A stretch of DNA of 24,165 bases from an uncultured Christensenella sp. (GTDB lineage Bacteria > Bacillota > Clostridia > Christensenellales > UBA3700). The notes under the pieces were generated by a model. The model was not told the origin of the DNA. It did not search any database and was given only the letters and a program-made list of their open reading frames with translations. Shown here one piece after another: positions 7,846-15,539 of this stretch. The DNA lies in NCBI GenBank assembly GCA_910578245.1, contig CAJTPC010000017.1, positions 4,953 through 29,117 of the forward strand, given 5' to 3'. Positions within the stretch are counted from its first letter, which is position 1. Every line of letters begins with the position of its first letter. The position numbers and the translations under genes were made by a program.

Positions 7846-8700
7846 ATGGACAATATAAGCATACAAGCCGAAACGCTTGTCAACGCGCTTCCTTATATCC
7901 AAAAATACAGAGATAAAATTATCGTAGTTAAGTACGGTGGCAACGCTATGCTCAACGAAGAACTTAAAAAGGCGGTAATGAACGATATAGTATTGCTATC
8001 GCTCGTAGGAGTCAAGGTCGTGTTAGTTCACGGCGGAGGACCGGAGATAAACGACATGCTAAAAAAGGTGGGCAAGGAAAGCAAGTTTATCAACGGCTTG
8101 AGATATACCGATGACGAAACTGCAGACATAGTGCAAATGGTGCTTGCAGGTAAGGTTAACAAAGACCTTGTCAAACTCTTGTCTGGCGTAGGCGGTAAAG
8201 CAGTTGGCTTTTGCGGTATTGACGGCAATATTATCACGGCAAAAAAGAAAGTCGGCGAAGTCGACCTCGGCAACGTTGGGGATATTCAAAGCATTGACGT
8301 AGATCCGATACTCGTAACTTTGGAGAACGACTATATACCGGTAATAGCTACCGTTGCAAGCGGAGAGGACGGCAAGATTTACAATATCAATGCGGATACG
8401 GCTGCGGCGGCAATCGCGTCTGCGCTTCACGCGGAAAACTTGGTGCTTATGACGGACGTCAGAGGATTGCTTCTCGACAAGGACGACGAGAGTACGCTTA
8501 TAAGTGAAATCAAAGTCAGCGACGTGCCTAAACTTATCAAAAAGGGCATAATAAGCGGAGGTATGATTCCCAAGATTGATTGCGTAGTTGAAGCAGTCAG
8601 ACAGGGTGTTGATCAAGCGGTCATAATAGACGGAAGAATCAAGCATTCCATTATTATGGATATGTTGACCGATAAAGGTATAGGTACGTTGATTAAATAA
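7846..8700 (+). CDS. argB: Acetylglutamate kinase
   Basis: The enzyme phosphorylates N-acetylglutamate, the second step of the pathway. The 284-residue amino-acid-kinase fold shows the phosphate-binding VVKYGGNAM (Lys29) and VHGGGPEIN (61-69) motifs and a C-terminal GGMIPKID segment. About 25 residues precede the first glycine loop. They include a helix-like LVNALPYIQKY stretch of the kind found in arginine-inhibited hexameric kinases and absent from the short E. coli type, so feedback inhibition by arginine is likely (inferred). An AAGGAGAAGG site stands before the ATG. argD starts 11 bases downstream. Confidence 0.95.
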   Translation: MDNISIQAETLVNALPYIQKYRDKIIVVKYGGNAMLNEELKKAVMNDIVLLSLVGVKVVLVHGGGPEINDMLKKVGKESKFINGLRYTDDETADIVQMVLAGKVNKDLVKLLSGVGGKAVGFCGIDGNIITAKKKVGEVDLGNVGDIQSIDVDPILVTLENDYIPVIATVASGEDGKIYNINADTAAAAIASALHAENLVLMTDVRGLLLDKDDESTLISEIKVSDVPKLIKKGIISGGMIPKIDCVVEAVRQGVDQAVIIDGRIKHSIIMDMLTDKGIGTLIK

Positions 8701-8711
8701 AAGGAATGAAT

Positions 8712-9887
8712 ATGAAAAGCATAAAAGATATTGATAAAAAATACGTTATGAACACTTACAACCGCTATGATTTAGAACTCGTAGAGGGTATGGGCGTCAA
8801 TGCTTACGACGTAGACGGCAAAGAATACGTCGATTTGTCGGCGGGAATAGGCGTCAACTGTCTTGGTTTTTGCGAAATGGGTTGGGTAGCCAGTGTTACT
8901 CAACAACTTTGCAAGTTAAATCACGTAAGCAATTTGTTTTATTCCCAACCTGACGCGTTGCTTGCAAAGTCGCTTTGCGAGAGGACGGGATATGATAAAG
9001 TATTCTTTGCCAATTCCGGCGCTGAAGCAAACGAGGGAGCGATAAAGCTCGCGCGCAAGTATTCATTTGATAAGTACGGCGAGGGTAGAGCAAAGATAAT
9101 CACCCTTGTCAATTCTTTCCACGGCAGAACAATGGCAACTTTGACTGCTACGGGACAGGAGGTGTTCCACAACTATTTCTTCCCGTTTTTAGGCGAATTT
9201 AGCTACGTTGAAGCAGGCAATATCGACGCAGTCAAAGAGCTTGTCGAAAAAGGCGACGTCTGCGCTGTTATGCTTGAACTCGTGCAAGGCGAAGGCGGTG
9301 TAGTTCCGCTTGATAAGAGTTTTGTTAACAGCGTGAGAAAAGTGTGCGATGACAACGATGTGTTGATGATTATCGATGAGGTTCAGACGGGCGTGGGCAG
9401 AACGGGTAAGTTCTTAGCTCAAGAATACTTTGACGTAAAAGCCGACGTTACGACGTTGGCAAAAGGTTTAGGAGGCGGTTTGCCTATAGGAGCAGTGCTT
9501 GCAAGCGAGAAGTGTTCTACTGCTTTGGGCTTTGGCTCTCACGGCTCTACCTTTGGCGGTAATCCTATAGTTTGCGCAGGCGCAAACTATGTGCTTGCAA
9601 GAATGGACGGCGACTTCTTGTACGAAGCTGAGCAAAAGGGCGAATATTTCCAAGAGAAACTTGCCGAGATAGACGGTATCGAGGACGTGAGCGGACTTGG
9701 ACTTATGATTGGCTTTAGGGTGAAAGATACGACGTCGTCAGACTTTGTAAAGGAAGGTATCAAGCGCGGTTTGATAATGCTGACGGCAAAGCAGAAAGTT
9801 CGTCTTTTGCCGCCGCTTACGATAACCTACGATGAGATAGACAAAGCATTGACTATTATTAAGTCAATGATAGAAAATAAGAAATAG
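8712..9887 (+). CDS. argD: Acetylornithine aminotransferase
   Basis: A PLP enzyme of the class III aminotransferases that converts N-acetylglutamate semialdehyde to N-acetylornithine with glutamate as donor. The 391-residue chain contains FANSGAEANEGAIKLAR, SFHGRT, the cofactor aspartate in IIDEVQTGVGRTG and the Schiff-base lysine in LAKGLGGGLPIGAV (Lys251). Two ATGs are possible; the one at 8706 touches the AAGGA site (8701-8705), while 8712 has a six-base spacer and is preferred. It follows argB closely in the arg cluster, which fixes the role to arginine rather than ornithine or GABA metabolism. Confidence 0.94.
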   Translation: MKSIKDIDKKYVMNTYNRYDLELVEGMGVNAYDVDGKEYVDLSAGIGVNCLGFCEMGWVASVTQQLCKLNHVSNLFYSQPDALLAKSLCERTGYDKVFFANSGAEANEGAIKLARKYSFDKYGEGRAKIITLVNSFHGRTMATLTATGQEVFHNYFFPFLGEFSYVEAGNIDAVKELVEKGDVCAVMLELVQGEGGVVPLDKSFVNSVRKVCDDNDVLMIIDEVQTGVGRTGKFLAQEYFDVKADVTTLAKGLGGGLPIGAVLASEKCSTALGFGSHGSTFGGNPIVCAGANYVLARMDGDFLYEAEQKGEYFQEKLAEIDGIEDVSGLGLMIGFRVKDTTSSDFVKEGIKRGLIMLTAKQKVRLLPPLTITYDEIDKALTIIKSMIENKK

Positions 9888-9954
9888 TAATATATAGCGA
9901 AGTCTAACGAAATTCAACCTATTGGAATTAATAACTAACTAAAAAGAGGTTAAT

Positions 9955-10863
9955 ATGAAACATTTACTGAAGTTATTGGATTTAAGCGAGGGCGAGATAA
10001 TAGATATTCTCAATCTTGCAGACCAACTCAAATATGAGAAAAAACACAATATATCGCGCGAGTATCTTAAGGGCAAGAGCCTTGGCATGATTTTTCAAAA
10101 GTCGTCCACTCGTACAAGAGTATCTTTTGAAACAGGTATGTATCAACTCGGCGGACAGGCGCTGTTTTTGTCGCCGCGCGATTTGCAGATCGGAAGAGGC
10201 GAACCTATAGAGGATACGGCTAAAGTTTTATCGAGATATCTTGACGGCATAATGATTCGTACTTTTGAGCAGAAAGAAGTCGAGGACTTGGCAAAATACG
10301 GTTCTATACCCATTATCAACGGCTTGACGGACTTTGCGCATCCCTGTCAAGTTCTTGCCGACCTTATGACTATAAGGGAATACAAGGGCGAGTTTGATAA
10401 TCTCAAATTGACATTTGTAGGCGACGGCAACAATATGGCTAACTCGCTAATCGTAGGATGTCTTAAGGTGGGTATGAGAGTAGCGATAGCTTGTCCTAAG
10501 TCTCATATGCCGGACGGCTCGGTATTGGAATTTGCAAAATCTTACGGCGATAAGTTCCTAATTACAGACGACGTATTGCTAGCGTGCAAGGACGCAGACG
10601 TACTCTATACGGACGTATGGGCGTCTATGGGACAAGAAGGCGAAGCTGAAGAACGTAAAAAAGCATTTTCAGGTTATCAAATAAACGCAAAAACTATGGC
10701 GGTCGCAAAGAAAGACGCAATGGTGCTTCACTGCTTACCCGCTCACAGAGGCGAAGAAATTACGGCTGACGTAATGGACGCGCATCAAGAGATATTTGAC
10801 GAAGCCGAGAATAGATTGCACGCGCAAAAAGCCGTCCTCGTCAAACTTATGGCGGGCAAATGA
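9955..10863 (+). CDS. argF: Ornithine carbamoyltransferase
   Basis: The enzyme makes citrulline from ornithine and carbamoyl phosphate. The 302-residue protein has the carbamoyl-phosphate loop STRTR (51-55), FAHPCQVLADLMT (128-140), the ornithine-side SMG (224-226) and HCLPAHRGEE (259-268), all diagnostic of the anabolic OTC family. An AAGAGGT site precedes the ATG. Its stop overlaps the start of the acetyltransferase gene as ATGA (10860-10863). Carbamoyl phosphate synthase genes are not in the window, so they must be elsewhere. Confidence 0.95.
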   Translation: MKHLLKLLDLSEGEIIDILNLADQLKYEKKHNISREYLKGKSLGMIFQKSSTRTRVSFETGMYQLGGQALFLSPRDLQIGRGEPIEDTAKVLSRYLDGIMIRTFEQKEVEDLAKYGSIPIINGLTDFAHPCQVLADLMTIREYKGEFDNLKLTFVGDGNNMANSLIVGCLKVGMRVAIACPKSHMPDGSVLEFAKSYGDKFLITDDVLLACKDADVLYTDVWASMGQEGEAEERKKAFSGYQINAKTMAVAKKDAMVLHCLPAHRGEEITADVMDAHQEIFDEAENRLHAQKAVLVKLMAGK

Positions 10864-11558
10864 TTAGGCTTTTAGACAACGCTTACAAGAGTTACTCTCT
10901 TTGCAAAATGCAGGAGAGTGACTTTGTTTTTGTCAAGACGTTTCTTGACACTCAAAGAGCAAAACTTGAGAGAATCGAATTTTTTTATCCGTATAAAGAT
11001 GAAGAATTGCTATCCGTACTGACTTACGGTTGTTTTTGGGGATTGCTTGACAAAGATAAGTTAATAGCTACTTTTGCTATTGACCTAGACGAAGATTACG
11101 CGCAAACCTTAGCAAATCTCATAAATTCATTTAACGATATAGGTATCGAGCGCGCCTATGAGAGTTCCGGACTTATGGTTGATAAGGATTACCGTGGGCA
11201 AGGCATAGCCAAATATATGATGAGCGTAGCTTGCAACGAGGCAGAGAAAAGGCAAATATCTATATGCGGAGTGGTACATACTCAAAACGTAGCGAGCATG
11301 TCTACTTTTTTCTCATATGGCTTTGAAATGAGAGCGACATGGCATATGAGCGAGGGATACGACTTCATATATTTGCTCAAAAGATTTAATTTACAAAAAG
11401 TATTGCAATCGAATGAAAAATATGATAAAATTAAAAATGTGATTGGACAAGCCAATACCCATACTAAAGAGCATAATGATTTGTTATCTCAAGGATACGT
11501 GGGAGTAGGTTGCCAAAATACGACAATCTATTTTATAAAAAAGGAGAAAAATTTATGA
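10860..11558 (+). CDS. GNAT-family N-acetyltransferase, substrate unknown
   Basis: The 232-residue product carries the acetyl-CoA binding motif of GNAT enzymes, VDKDYRGQGIAKYMM (about 107-121), with a preceding strand and the following helix MSVACNEAEK. The C-terminal part with SMSTFFSYGFEM is also GNAT-like. It starts in an ATGA overlap with argF and ends in an ATGA overlap with the HU gene, so it is co-translated with both. A link to arginine metabolism is suggested only by position. ArgJ already supplies acetylation of glutamate, so calling it an N-acetylglutamate synthase would be speculation. Confidence 0.75.
   Translation: MIRLLDNAYKSYSLCKMQESDFVFVKTFLDTQRAKLERIEFFYPYKDEELLSVLTYGCFWGLLDKDKLIATFAIDLDEDYAQTLANLINSFNDIGIERAYESSGLMVDKDYRGQGIAKYMMSVACNEAEKRQISICGVVHTQNVASMSTFFSYGFEMRATWHMSEGYDFIYLLKRFNLQKVLQSNEKYDKIKNVIGQANTHTKEHNDLLSQGYVGVGCQNTTIYFIKKEKNL
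11403..11431 (+). promoter_or_regulatory. Possible internal promoter ahead of the HU gene
   Basis: TTGCAA (11403-11408), 17 bases and TAAAAT (11426-11431) lie in the A/T-rich 3' part of the acetyltransferase gene, 120 bases before the HU start. HU is usually needed at high level, which an arginine-repressed operon would not provide. This is a match by eye only. Confidence 0.3.
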
Positions 11559-11824
11559 ACAAGAATCAATTTATCGCAGGCGTAGCTTCTAAGGCAGGTT
11601 GTTCTAATGAGGTGGCAGCTTCTTGCTATGACGCAATGGTAGCAACGATTTTGGAAACCGTCAAGAACGGAGATAAAGTAGCTTTGCCTGACTTTGGTAA
11701 TTTTGAATTGAAGACCAGACCGGCTCGCGTAGGCGTAAATCCGGCGACAGGCGAAAAGATAAATATTGCAGAGAGCAGAGTTCTCAACTTTAAGCCGGCA
11801 AAGAAAATTAAAGACGAACTATAA
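11555..11824 (+). CDS. HU-family DNA-binding protein
   Basis: An 89-residue nucleoid-associated protein that bends and compacts DNA as a dimer. It has the normal HU length: helical N-terminus MNKNQFIAGVASKAG, the beta-saddle LPDFGNFELKTRPARVG (44-60), the DNA-intercalating arm with NPATGE (62-67), and the C-terminal strand ESRVLNFKPAKKIKDEL. The frame is open upstream to 11510, but the ATG at 11555 follows AAAAAGGAG (11539-11545) and fits the family start. It overlaps the acetyltransferase stop (ATGA) and is followed by a hairpin terminator. Confidence 0.92.
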   Translation: MNKNQFIAGVASKAGCSNEVAASCYDAMVATILETVKNGDKVALPDFGNFELKTRPARVGVNPATGEKINIAESRVLNFKPAKKIKDEL

Positions 11825-11833
11825 GAATAATAG

Positions 11834-11861
11834 AATATGCCACTGAAAAGTGGCATATTTT
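11834..11861 (+). terminator. Terminator after the HU gene
   Basis: A perfect 10-bp stem AATATGCCAC (11834-11843) / GTGGCATATT (11850-11859) with a 6-base loop runs into a short TTTT. The U tract is brief, so it may be partly leaky, but it plausibly ends the arg transcript. Confidence 0.7.
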
Positions 11862-11897
11862 ATGCAAGAATCAATTAAATGTATTAAAGGAAATCTT

Positions 11898-12359
11898 ATG
11901 CAGAACGAAATTACAAGAAAACAAAAGGCTTACAACTTATTTAAGGAGGGATACAACTGCTGTCAATCGGTAGTATTGGCATTTGAGGATATTCTACCGC
12001 TGGACAGAAAACATTTGTTGGGAGTATCGTGCGGTTTTGGCGGTGGCTTCGGCAGGACGAGAAACCTATGCGGAGCCGTCAGCGCGTACGCTATAGTAAT
12101 GGGGCTGTATTTGACCCACTCAGACGACCCAAAACTCGCCAAGGCGGATATGTACAAGATTTTGCAACAAATGGTAGCCGAATTCAAAGTTCGCAACGGC
12201 TCGGACAATTGCGGAGAACTTCTAAAAGAAGTCAAGAATCTCACAGCAGGCTATATGCCTCAAGAGCGAGATGAGGATTATTATAAAGTTCGTCCTTGCA
12301 TAAAATTTGTTCTTGACAGCGTGGATATTATAAGTTCGACAATAGAAAAACTGTCGTAG
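11898..12359 (+). CDS. C_GCAxxG_C_C family cysteine-rich protein
   Basis: The 153-residue protein shows the spaced cysteine pattern of the C_GCAxxG_C_C family: a CC pair at 21-22 (NCCQSV), Cys45 followed by GFGGGFG, Cys58 in LCGAVSAYAIVMG, Cys105 in DNCGELL and Cys134 in RPCIKFV. Members are thought to be redox or metal-binding proteins, but no reaction is established, so none is assigned. The ATG at 11898 follows AAAGGAAA. An in-frame ATG at 11850 lies inside the HU terminator stem and is unlikely. It stands alone before the T-box promoter. Confidence 0.8.
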   Translation: MQNEITRKQKAYNLFKEGYNCCQSVVLAFEDILPLDRKHLLGVSCGFGGGFGRTRNLCGAVSAYAIVMGLYLTHSDDPKLAKADMYKILQQMVAEFKVRNGSDNCGELLKEVKNLTAGYMPQERDEDYYKVRPCIKFVLDSVDIISSTIEKLS

Positions 12360-12391
12360 TAAAAAAATTTTCAAAAATTTTTTCAAATCTG

Positions 12392-12421
12392 TTGACATAT
12401 TGAAAAGCGCGGGCATATAAT
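12392..12421 (+). promoter_or_regulatory. Consensus sigma-70 promoter of the T-box/asnB unit
   Basis: TTGACA (12392-12397) and TATAAT (12416-12421) are both perfect consensus hexamers, 18 bases apart, behind an A/T-rich stretch. Transcription should start near 12428, at the 5' end of the T-box leader. Confidence 0.88.
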
Positions 12422-12427
12422 CAAAAT

Positions 12428-12690
12428 ACAAAGTGAAGATTGAGAGAAGTAATTGAACTCAACTACGCACAGTGACTTGGGAATAGTGAAAACCCAATCG
12501 TAGCCTTCAATGAATAACACTCATGAGCGCAAACCCAAATCGCAAGAAAGTAGGGGAGACGGGGAGGCCCGTTACAGCCGATGCTTTTGTTGGAAAGTAA
12601 AAGTGATTGATATACCCGTATCAATAAGTTAGGTGGCACCGCGGATAACAGCATTCGTCCTAAAATAAGGAAGATTGCTGTATTTTTTTT
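12428..12690 (+). promoter_or_regulatory. T-box riboswitch, asparagine specifier
   Basis: This leader senses uncharged tRNA and controls asnB by antitermination. The T-box core AGGTGGCACCGCGG is at 12631-12644. Stem I has a lower helix TGAG (12441-12444)/CTCA (12520-12523), and an upper helix ATTGAA (12452-12457)/TTCAAT (12506-12511). The internal loop between them carries AGAAGTA on the 5' side and GAATAACA on the 3' side. In that loop the AAC codon (12516-12518), followed by A, is the specifier for asparagine. The acceptor-binding bases TGGC (12634-12637) pair with a GCCA end, matching the G discriminator known for tRNA-Asn. The gene behind it, asparagine synthetase, agrees with the specifier. 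Confidence 0.93.
12647..12690 (+). terminator. T-box-controlled terminator
   Basis: ACAGCA (12648-12653) pairs with TGCTGT (12676-12681), and TCCT (12658-12661) pairs with AGGA (12668-12671). A run of eight Ts follows (12683-12690). The left arm directly adjoins the T-box sequence, which forms the competing antiterminator when uncharged tRNA-Asn binds. Confidence 0.85.
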
Positions 12691-12702
12691 GGAGGTGGCA
12701 CT

Positions 12703-14283
12703 ATGTGTTCAATTATGGGTTATGACGGCAAAGACGTTGCTGTAGAGGAATTTAAGAAAGCTCTTGACGCAACAATTTCAAGAGGTCCGGACGATACTAG
12801 AATCGTCAAGACCAAATCAAGTATTTTAGGTTTTCACAGACTTGCTATCATGGGTTTAACTCAAGAGGGAATGCAACCTTTTTCGTTGGGCGAAGATTAC
12901 CTCGTTTGCAACGGCGAAATTTACTGTTTTAGACCAATCAAAGAGAAACTAAAGGAAAAATATTCGTTCAAGTCGGATAGTGACTGCGAGATCATCTTGC
13001 CGCTTTATCGCGAAATGGGACTTGAGATGTTCAAAAGCCTTGACAGCGAGTTCGCGCTTATAATTTACGATAGTAAAAAAGACGCGCTTATCGCAGGCAG
13101 AGATCCGATAGGCATTCGTCCGTTGTTTTACGGATTCAGTAAGTCGGGCAAGATTGCTTTTGCAAGCGAAGCAAAAAACCTTATGCCCTTATGCGACAAA
13201 GTTATGCCTTTCCCTCCGGGACATTATTACGCCGACGGCAAGTTCGTAAGATATTCCGATCCGACCGCCGTTGATAAGTATATCAAAGACGATTTAGATA
13301 CGATATGCAAAAACATTCATGACAAACTCATCGCAGGTATAGCAAAACGACTTGACTCCGACGCTCCGCTTGGATTCCTGCTTTCTGGAGGTTTGGATAG
13401 CTCGCTTGTATGCTCGGTATCTCAAAAGTTGTTAGATAAGCCTATACGCACTTTTGCGATAGGTATGAGCGAGGACGCTATAGACCTCAAATATGCCAAA
13501 GAAGTCGCAGACTATATCGGTAGCGATCACAGCGAGATTATAATCGCGAAAGACGACGTACTCGGCGCTGTAGATACTGTAATCAAGACGCTTGAAACTT
13601 TTGATATAACAACAATCAGAGCAAGTATCGGTATGTATCTCATTTGCAAGGCTATTCATGAGCGCACAGACGTGAGAGTGCTTATGACGGGCGAGATCAG
13701 CGATGAACTTTTTGGATATAAATATACCGACTTTGCTCCGTCTGCCGAGGAGTTTCAAAAAGAGGCGGTAAAGCGAATTAGCGAACTGTATATGTACGAC
13801 GTACTTCGCGCCGATAGATGCATATCTGCAAACTCGCTAGAGGCGCGCGTGCCATTTGGCGATTTGGACTTTGTCAAATACGTTATGTCGATTGATCCGT
13901 CCAAAAAACTCAACACGTACGGCAAAGGCAAATACTTATTGAGAAGAGCATTTGAGGGCGACTATCTGCCACAGAGTATTTTGTATAGAGAAAAGGCGGC
14001 GTTCTCCGACGCAGTAGGTCACTCAATGGTAGACTATATCAAGGAATACGCTTCAACGCTTTACTCAGATGAAGAGTTTGAGATTAAGCGTCAAAAGTTT
14101 GCGTATCACGCAATGCCGTTTACAAAAGAGAGTTTGATGTACAGAGAAATATTTGAGAAGTATTATCCCCAACAAGCTCATATGATAGTCGATTTTTGGA
14201 TGCCCAACAAGTCTTGGAAAGGTTGCGACGTTGACGACCCATCGGCGAGGGTACTCTCCAACTACGGCGCTTCAGGCAAATAA
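12703..14283 (+). CDS. asnB: Asparagine synthetase B, glutamine-hydrolysing
   Basis: The enzyme makes asparagine from aspartate, ATP and glutamine-derived ammonia. The 526-residue chain begins M-C, giving the Ntn glutaminase nucleophile Cys2 once Met is removed. Arg46 (HRL), NGEIY (70-74) and SDCE (93-96) line the glutamine site. The synthetase half carries the PPi loop SGGLDSS (228-234) and an ETFDITTIRAS segment. A GEISDELFG motif keeps the catalytic Glu, although Gly is replaced by Ile compared with the E. coli GEGSDE. The overall pattern follows E. coli AsnB to the end. GGAGGT stands six bases before the ATG. Control by the asparagine T-box upstream confirms the role. Confidence 0.95.
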   Translation: MCSIMGYDGKDVAVEEFKKALDATISRGPDDTRIVKTKSSILGFHRLAIMGLTQEGMQPFSLGEDYLVCNGEIYCFRPIKEKLKEKYSFKSDSDCEIILPLYREMGLEMFKSLDSEFALIIYDSKKDALIAGRDPIGIRPLFYGFSKSGKIAFASEAKNLMPLCDKVMPFPPGHYYADGKFVRYSDPTAVDKYIKDDLDTICKNIHDKLIAGIAKRLDSDAPLGFLLSGGLDSSLVCSVSQKLLDKPIRTFAIGMSEDAIDLKYAKEVADYIGSDHSEIIIAKDDVLGAVDTVIKTLETFDITTIRASIGMYLICKAIHERTDVRVLMTGEISDELFGYKYTDFAPSAEEFQKEAVKRISELYMYDVLRADRCISANSLEARVPFGDLDFVKYVMSIDPSKKLNTYGKGKYLLRRAFEGDYLPQSILYREKAAFSDAVGHSMVDYIKEYASTLYSDEEFEIKRQKFAYHAMPFTKESLMYREIFEKYYPQQAHMIVDFWMPNKSWKGCDVDDPSARVLSNYGASGK

Positions 14284-14316
14284 TAATTATCATCTATTAT
14301 GTCGAGTTTACACTAA

Positions 14317-14340
14317 AAGCGAGTATAAGCGTGCTCGCTT
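14317..14340 (+). repeat. GC-rich hairpin, copy 1 (left of accessory island)
   Basis: AAGCGAG (14317-14323) pairs with CTCGCTT (14334-14340), extended by two weaker pairs. A TAATTATCAT stretch lies upstream at 14284-14293. There is no T run after it, so it is a poor terminator. A near copy with the same AAGCGAGTA/CTCGCTT arms and the same TAATTATCAT neighbour occurs at 18171-18212. Confidence 0.6.
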
Positions 14341-14410
14341 CAAGTCATAAAGCCTTTAGACTTTAGTCCTATTTATGATAGTTGATATGAATTGAAACGG
14401 CGAACAAGGC

Positions 14411-14473
14411 AATGTAAACAAAAGTTGACAGTAATGTAAACAAAAGTTGACAGTAATGTAAACAAAAGTTGAC
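14411..14473 (+). repeat. Three tandem 22-bp direct repeats
   Basis: Two identical 22-base units (14411-14432 and 14433-14454) and a third, cut after 19 bases (14455-14473), each contain GTAAACAAAAGTTGAC; the first two read on to TTGACA. The 22-base period is close to two turns of DNA, so a bound protein would contact the same face each time. They lie about 100-160 bases upstream of the membrane-anchored protein gene. The rest of the 286-base gap shows no gene. Confidence 0.85.
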
Positions 14474-14497
14474 GTAAAAAATGTAGATTTTTAGTAA
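14469..14497 (+). promoter_or_regulatory. Possible promoter in the last tandem repeat
   Basis: TTGACG (14469-14474), formed by the end of the third repeat, 17 bases and TAGTAA (14492-14497) could start the accessory operon. The -10 is weak. If correct, the repeats upstream would be operator sites or decoy -35 elements. Confidence 0.3.
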
Positions 14498-14569
14498 ATC
14501 TTGTGTTATAACATAGATAAAGATTGCGAATTACAAACGCAAAATAATTTAACATAGGAGAGTTTATCA

Positions 14570-15535
14570 ATGAAAAACACAATGAAAAAATCGTCAATTC
14601 TTGCAATTTGCATTTCTCTTGCAATTGTTCTTTTTGCAGTATTGCTAGTTGTAGGTATACCTTCAATTTCTAGTAGTGATAGTGGTTTTGATATCAATAC
14701 ACTTTCTAGTACAACTGAAGCTAACTCACCTGATACAAATTTACTAAGTGATAATTATAATTTTGATAAAGACGCTTATATAATGGAATCAGAATTTGCA
14801 GCTTGCACTTTGGCGGCATTAATTTTCAAAAATAAGGGTAATGTCTATACTGTTTCTGAAATGGAACCTGGAAGTTGCAGTCATATTTTTGCAGATAACT
14901 TAAGACAGAGCTATTATAATAATCTTCTTAAGGCAAAGTATGGTATAGAGGCAAACGGCACTTGTTCGTTAATTGCTATGATTATTGCTTCGGACGCATT
15001 GGGTATAAATGATAAGATTGATTTATCTTGGGCAAATTGCAAGACAGAAGAAGATCGAAATGTAGCTATGCTTAAAGAACTCTATGACATAGCAATTAAG
15101 TATGGTGGGAATGACTATAATGTTAATAGCCCTAGAGGCACATATCCAGACACATTTTCCACAATAATATCAGAGTTCTACTCAAATCACGGTTATAATA
15201 TCAATGTAAATGATAAAACTTTGAAAAATGATTTACGCAAAAATGTAGAGGCAAGTAGGCATGAGCCAAATTTACTCTTTATATATAATATATATAGCCA
15301 AGTTTATGGCGACATGGACGGTGGGCACACAGTTGTGTTGTTAGGATCATATAAGATTAGACTAAAATATAAAAACTCAGTGCTTCTTCCTAGTCACTGG
15401 GGGACTTTTAATGCATTTATTATATGCGATGGATGGAATAATAGTAGTGACGGCGAAATAGGAGAAAATTATCAGATTCTTATATTTAATACTAATGTAA
15501 AAGAATCTGTTTATTTATTTGATTTGTTGAGGTAA
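14570..15535 (+). CDS. Membrane-anchored protein with possible papain/C39-like protease domain
   Basis: I do not recognise a named family. The 321-residue protein has a hydrophobic N-terminal segment (about 10-30) after lysines and no lipobox, so it is probably anchored with the rest outside. A low-complexity Ser/Thr/Asp linker (32-60) follows. The globular part has Cys132 in NGTCSLIAM, His253 in GGHTVVLLGSY and Asp287 in ICDGWNN. The order and local contexts recall C39/papain-like cysteine proteases, but the triad is an inference and weaker than in standard members. The gene is clearly more AT-rich than the arg genes: one hand-counted 60-base line (15061-15120) has 20 G+C, against 30 in 4321-4380. 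TAGGAGAG precedes the ATG, and the lipoprotein gene starts 5 bases after the stop. Confidence 0.65.
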   Translation: MKNTMKKSSILAICISLAIVLFAVLLVVGIPSISSSDSGFDINTLSSTTEANSPDTNLLSDNYNFDKDAYIMESEFAACTLAALIFKNKGNVYTVSEMEPGSCSHIFADNLRQSYYNNLLKAKYGIEANGTCSLIAMIIASDALGINDKIDLSWANCKTEEDRNVAMLKELYDIAIKYGGNDYNVNSPRGTYPDTFSTIISEFYSNHGYNINVNDKTLKNDLRKNVEASRHEPNLLFIYNIYSQVYGDMDGGHTVVLLGSYKIRLKYKNSVLLPSHWGTFNAFIICDGWNNSSDGEIGENYQILIFNTNVKESVYLFDLLR

Positions 15536-15539
15536 GTAA

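Noticed and set aside
11850..11897. Longer N-terminus for the C_GCAxxG_C_C protein
   Set aside because: The candidate ATG lies in the right arm of the HU terminator; the ATG at 11898 has AAAGGAAA in front.
14317..14340. asnB terminator
   Set aside because: The hairpin is not followed by a T run; kept as a repeat instead, although some termination activity cannot be excluded.
14411..14473. CRISPR array
   Set aside because: The repeats are directly adjacent with no spacers and number only three, and no cas genes are present.
14373..14697. Small genes on the minus strand in the asnB-14570 gap
   Set aside because: The frames run through the tandem repeats and into the start of the next gene, with no ribosome site or recognisable protein features.
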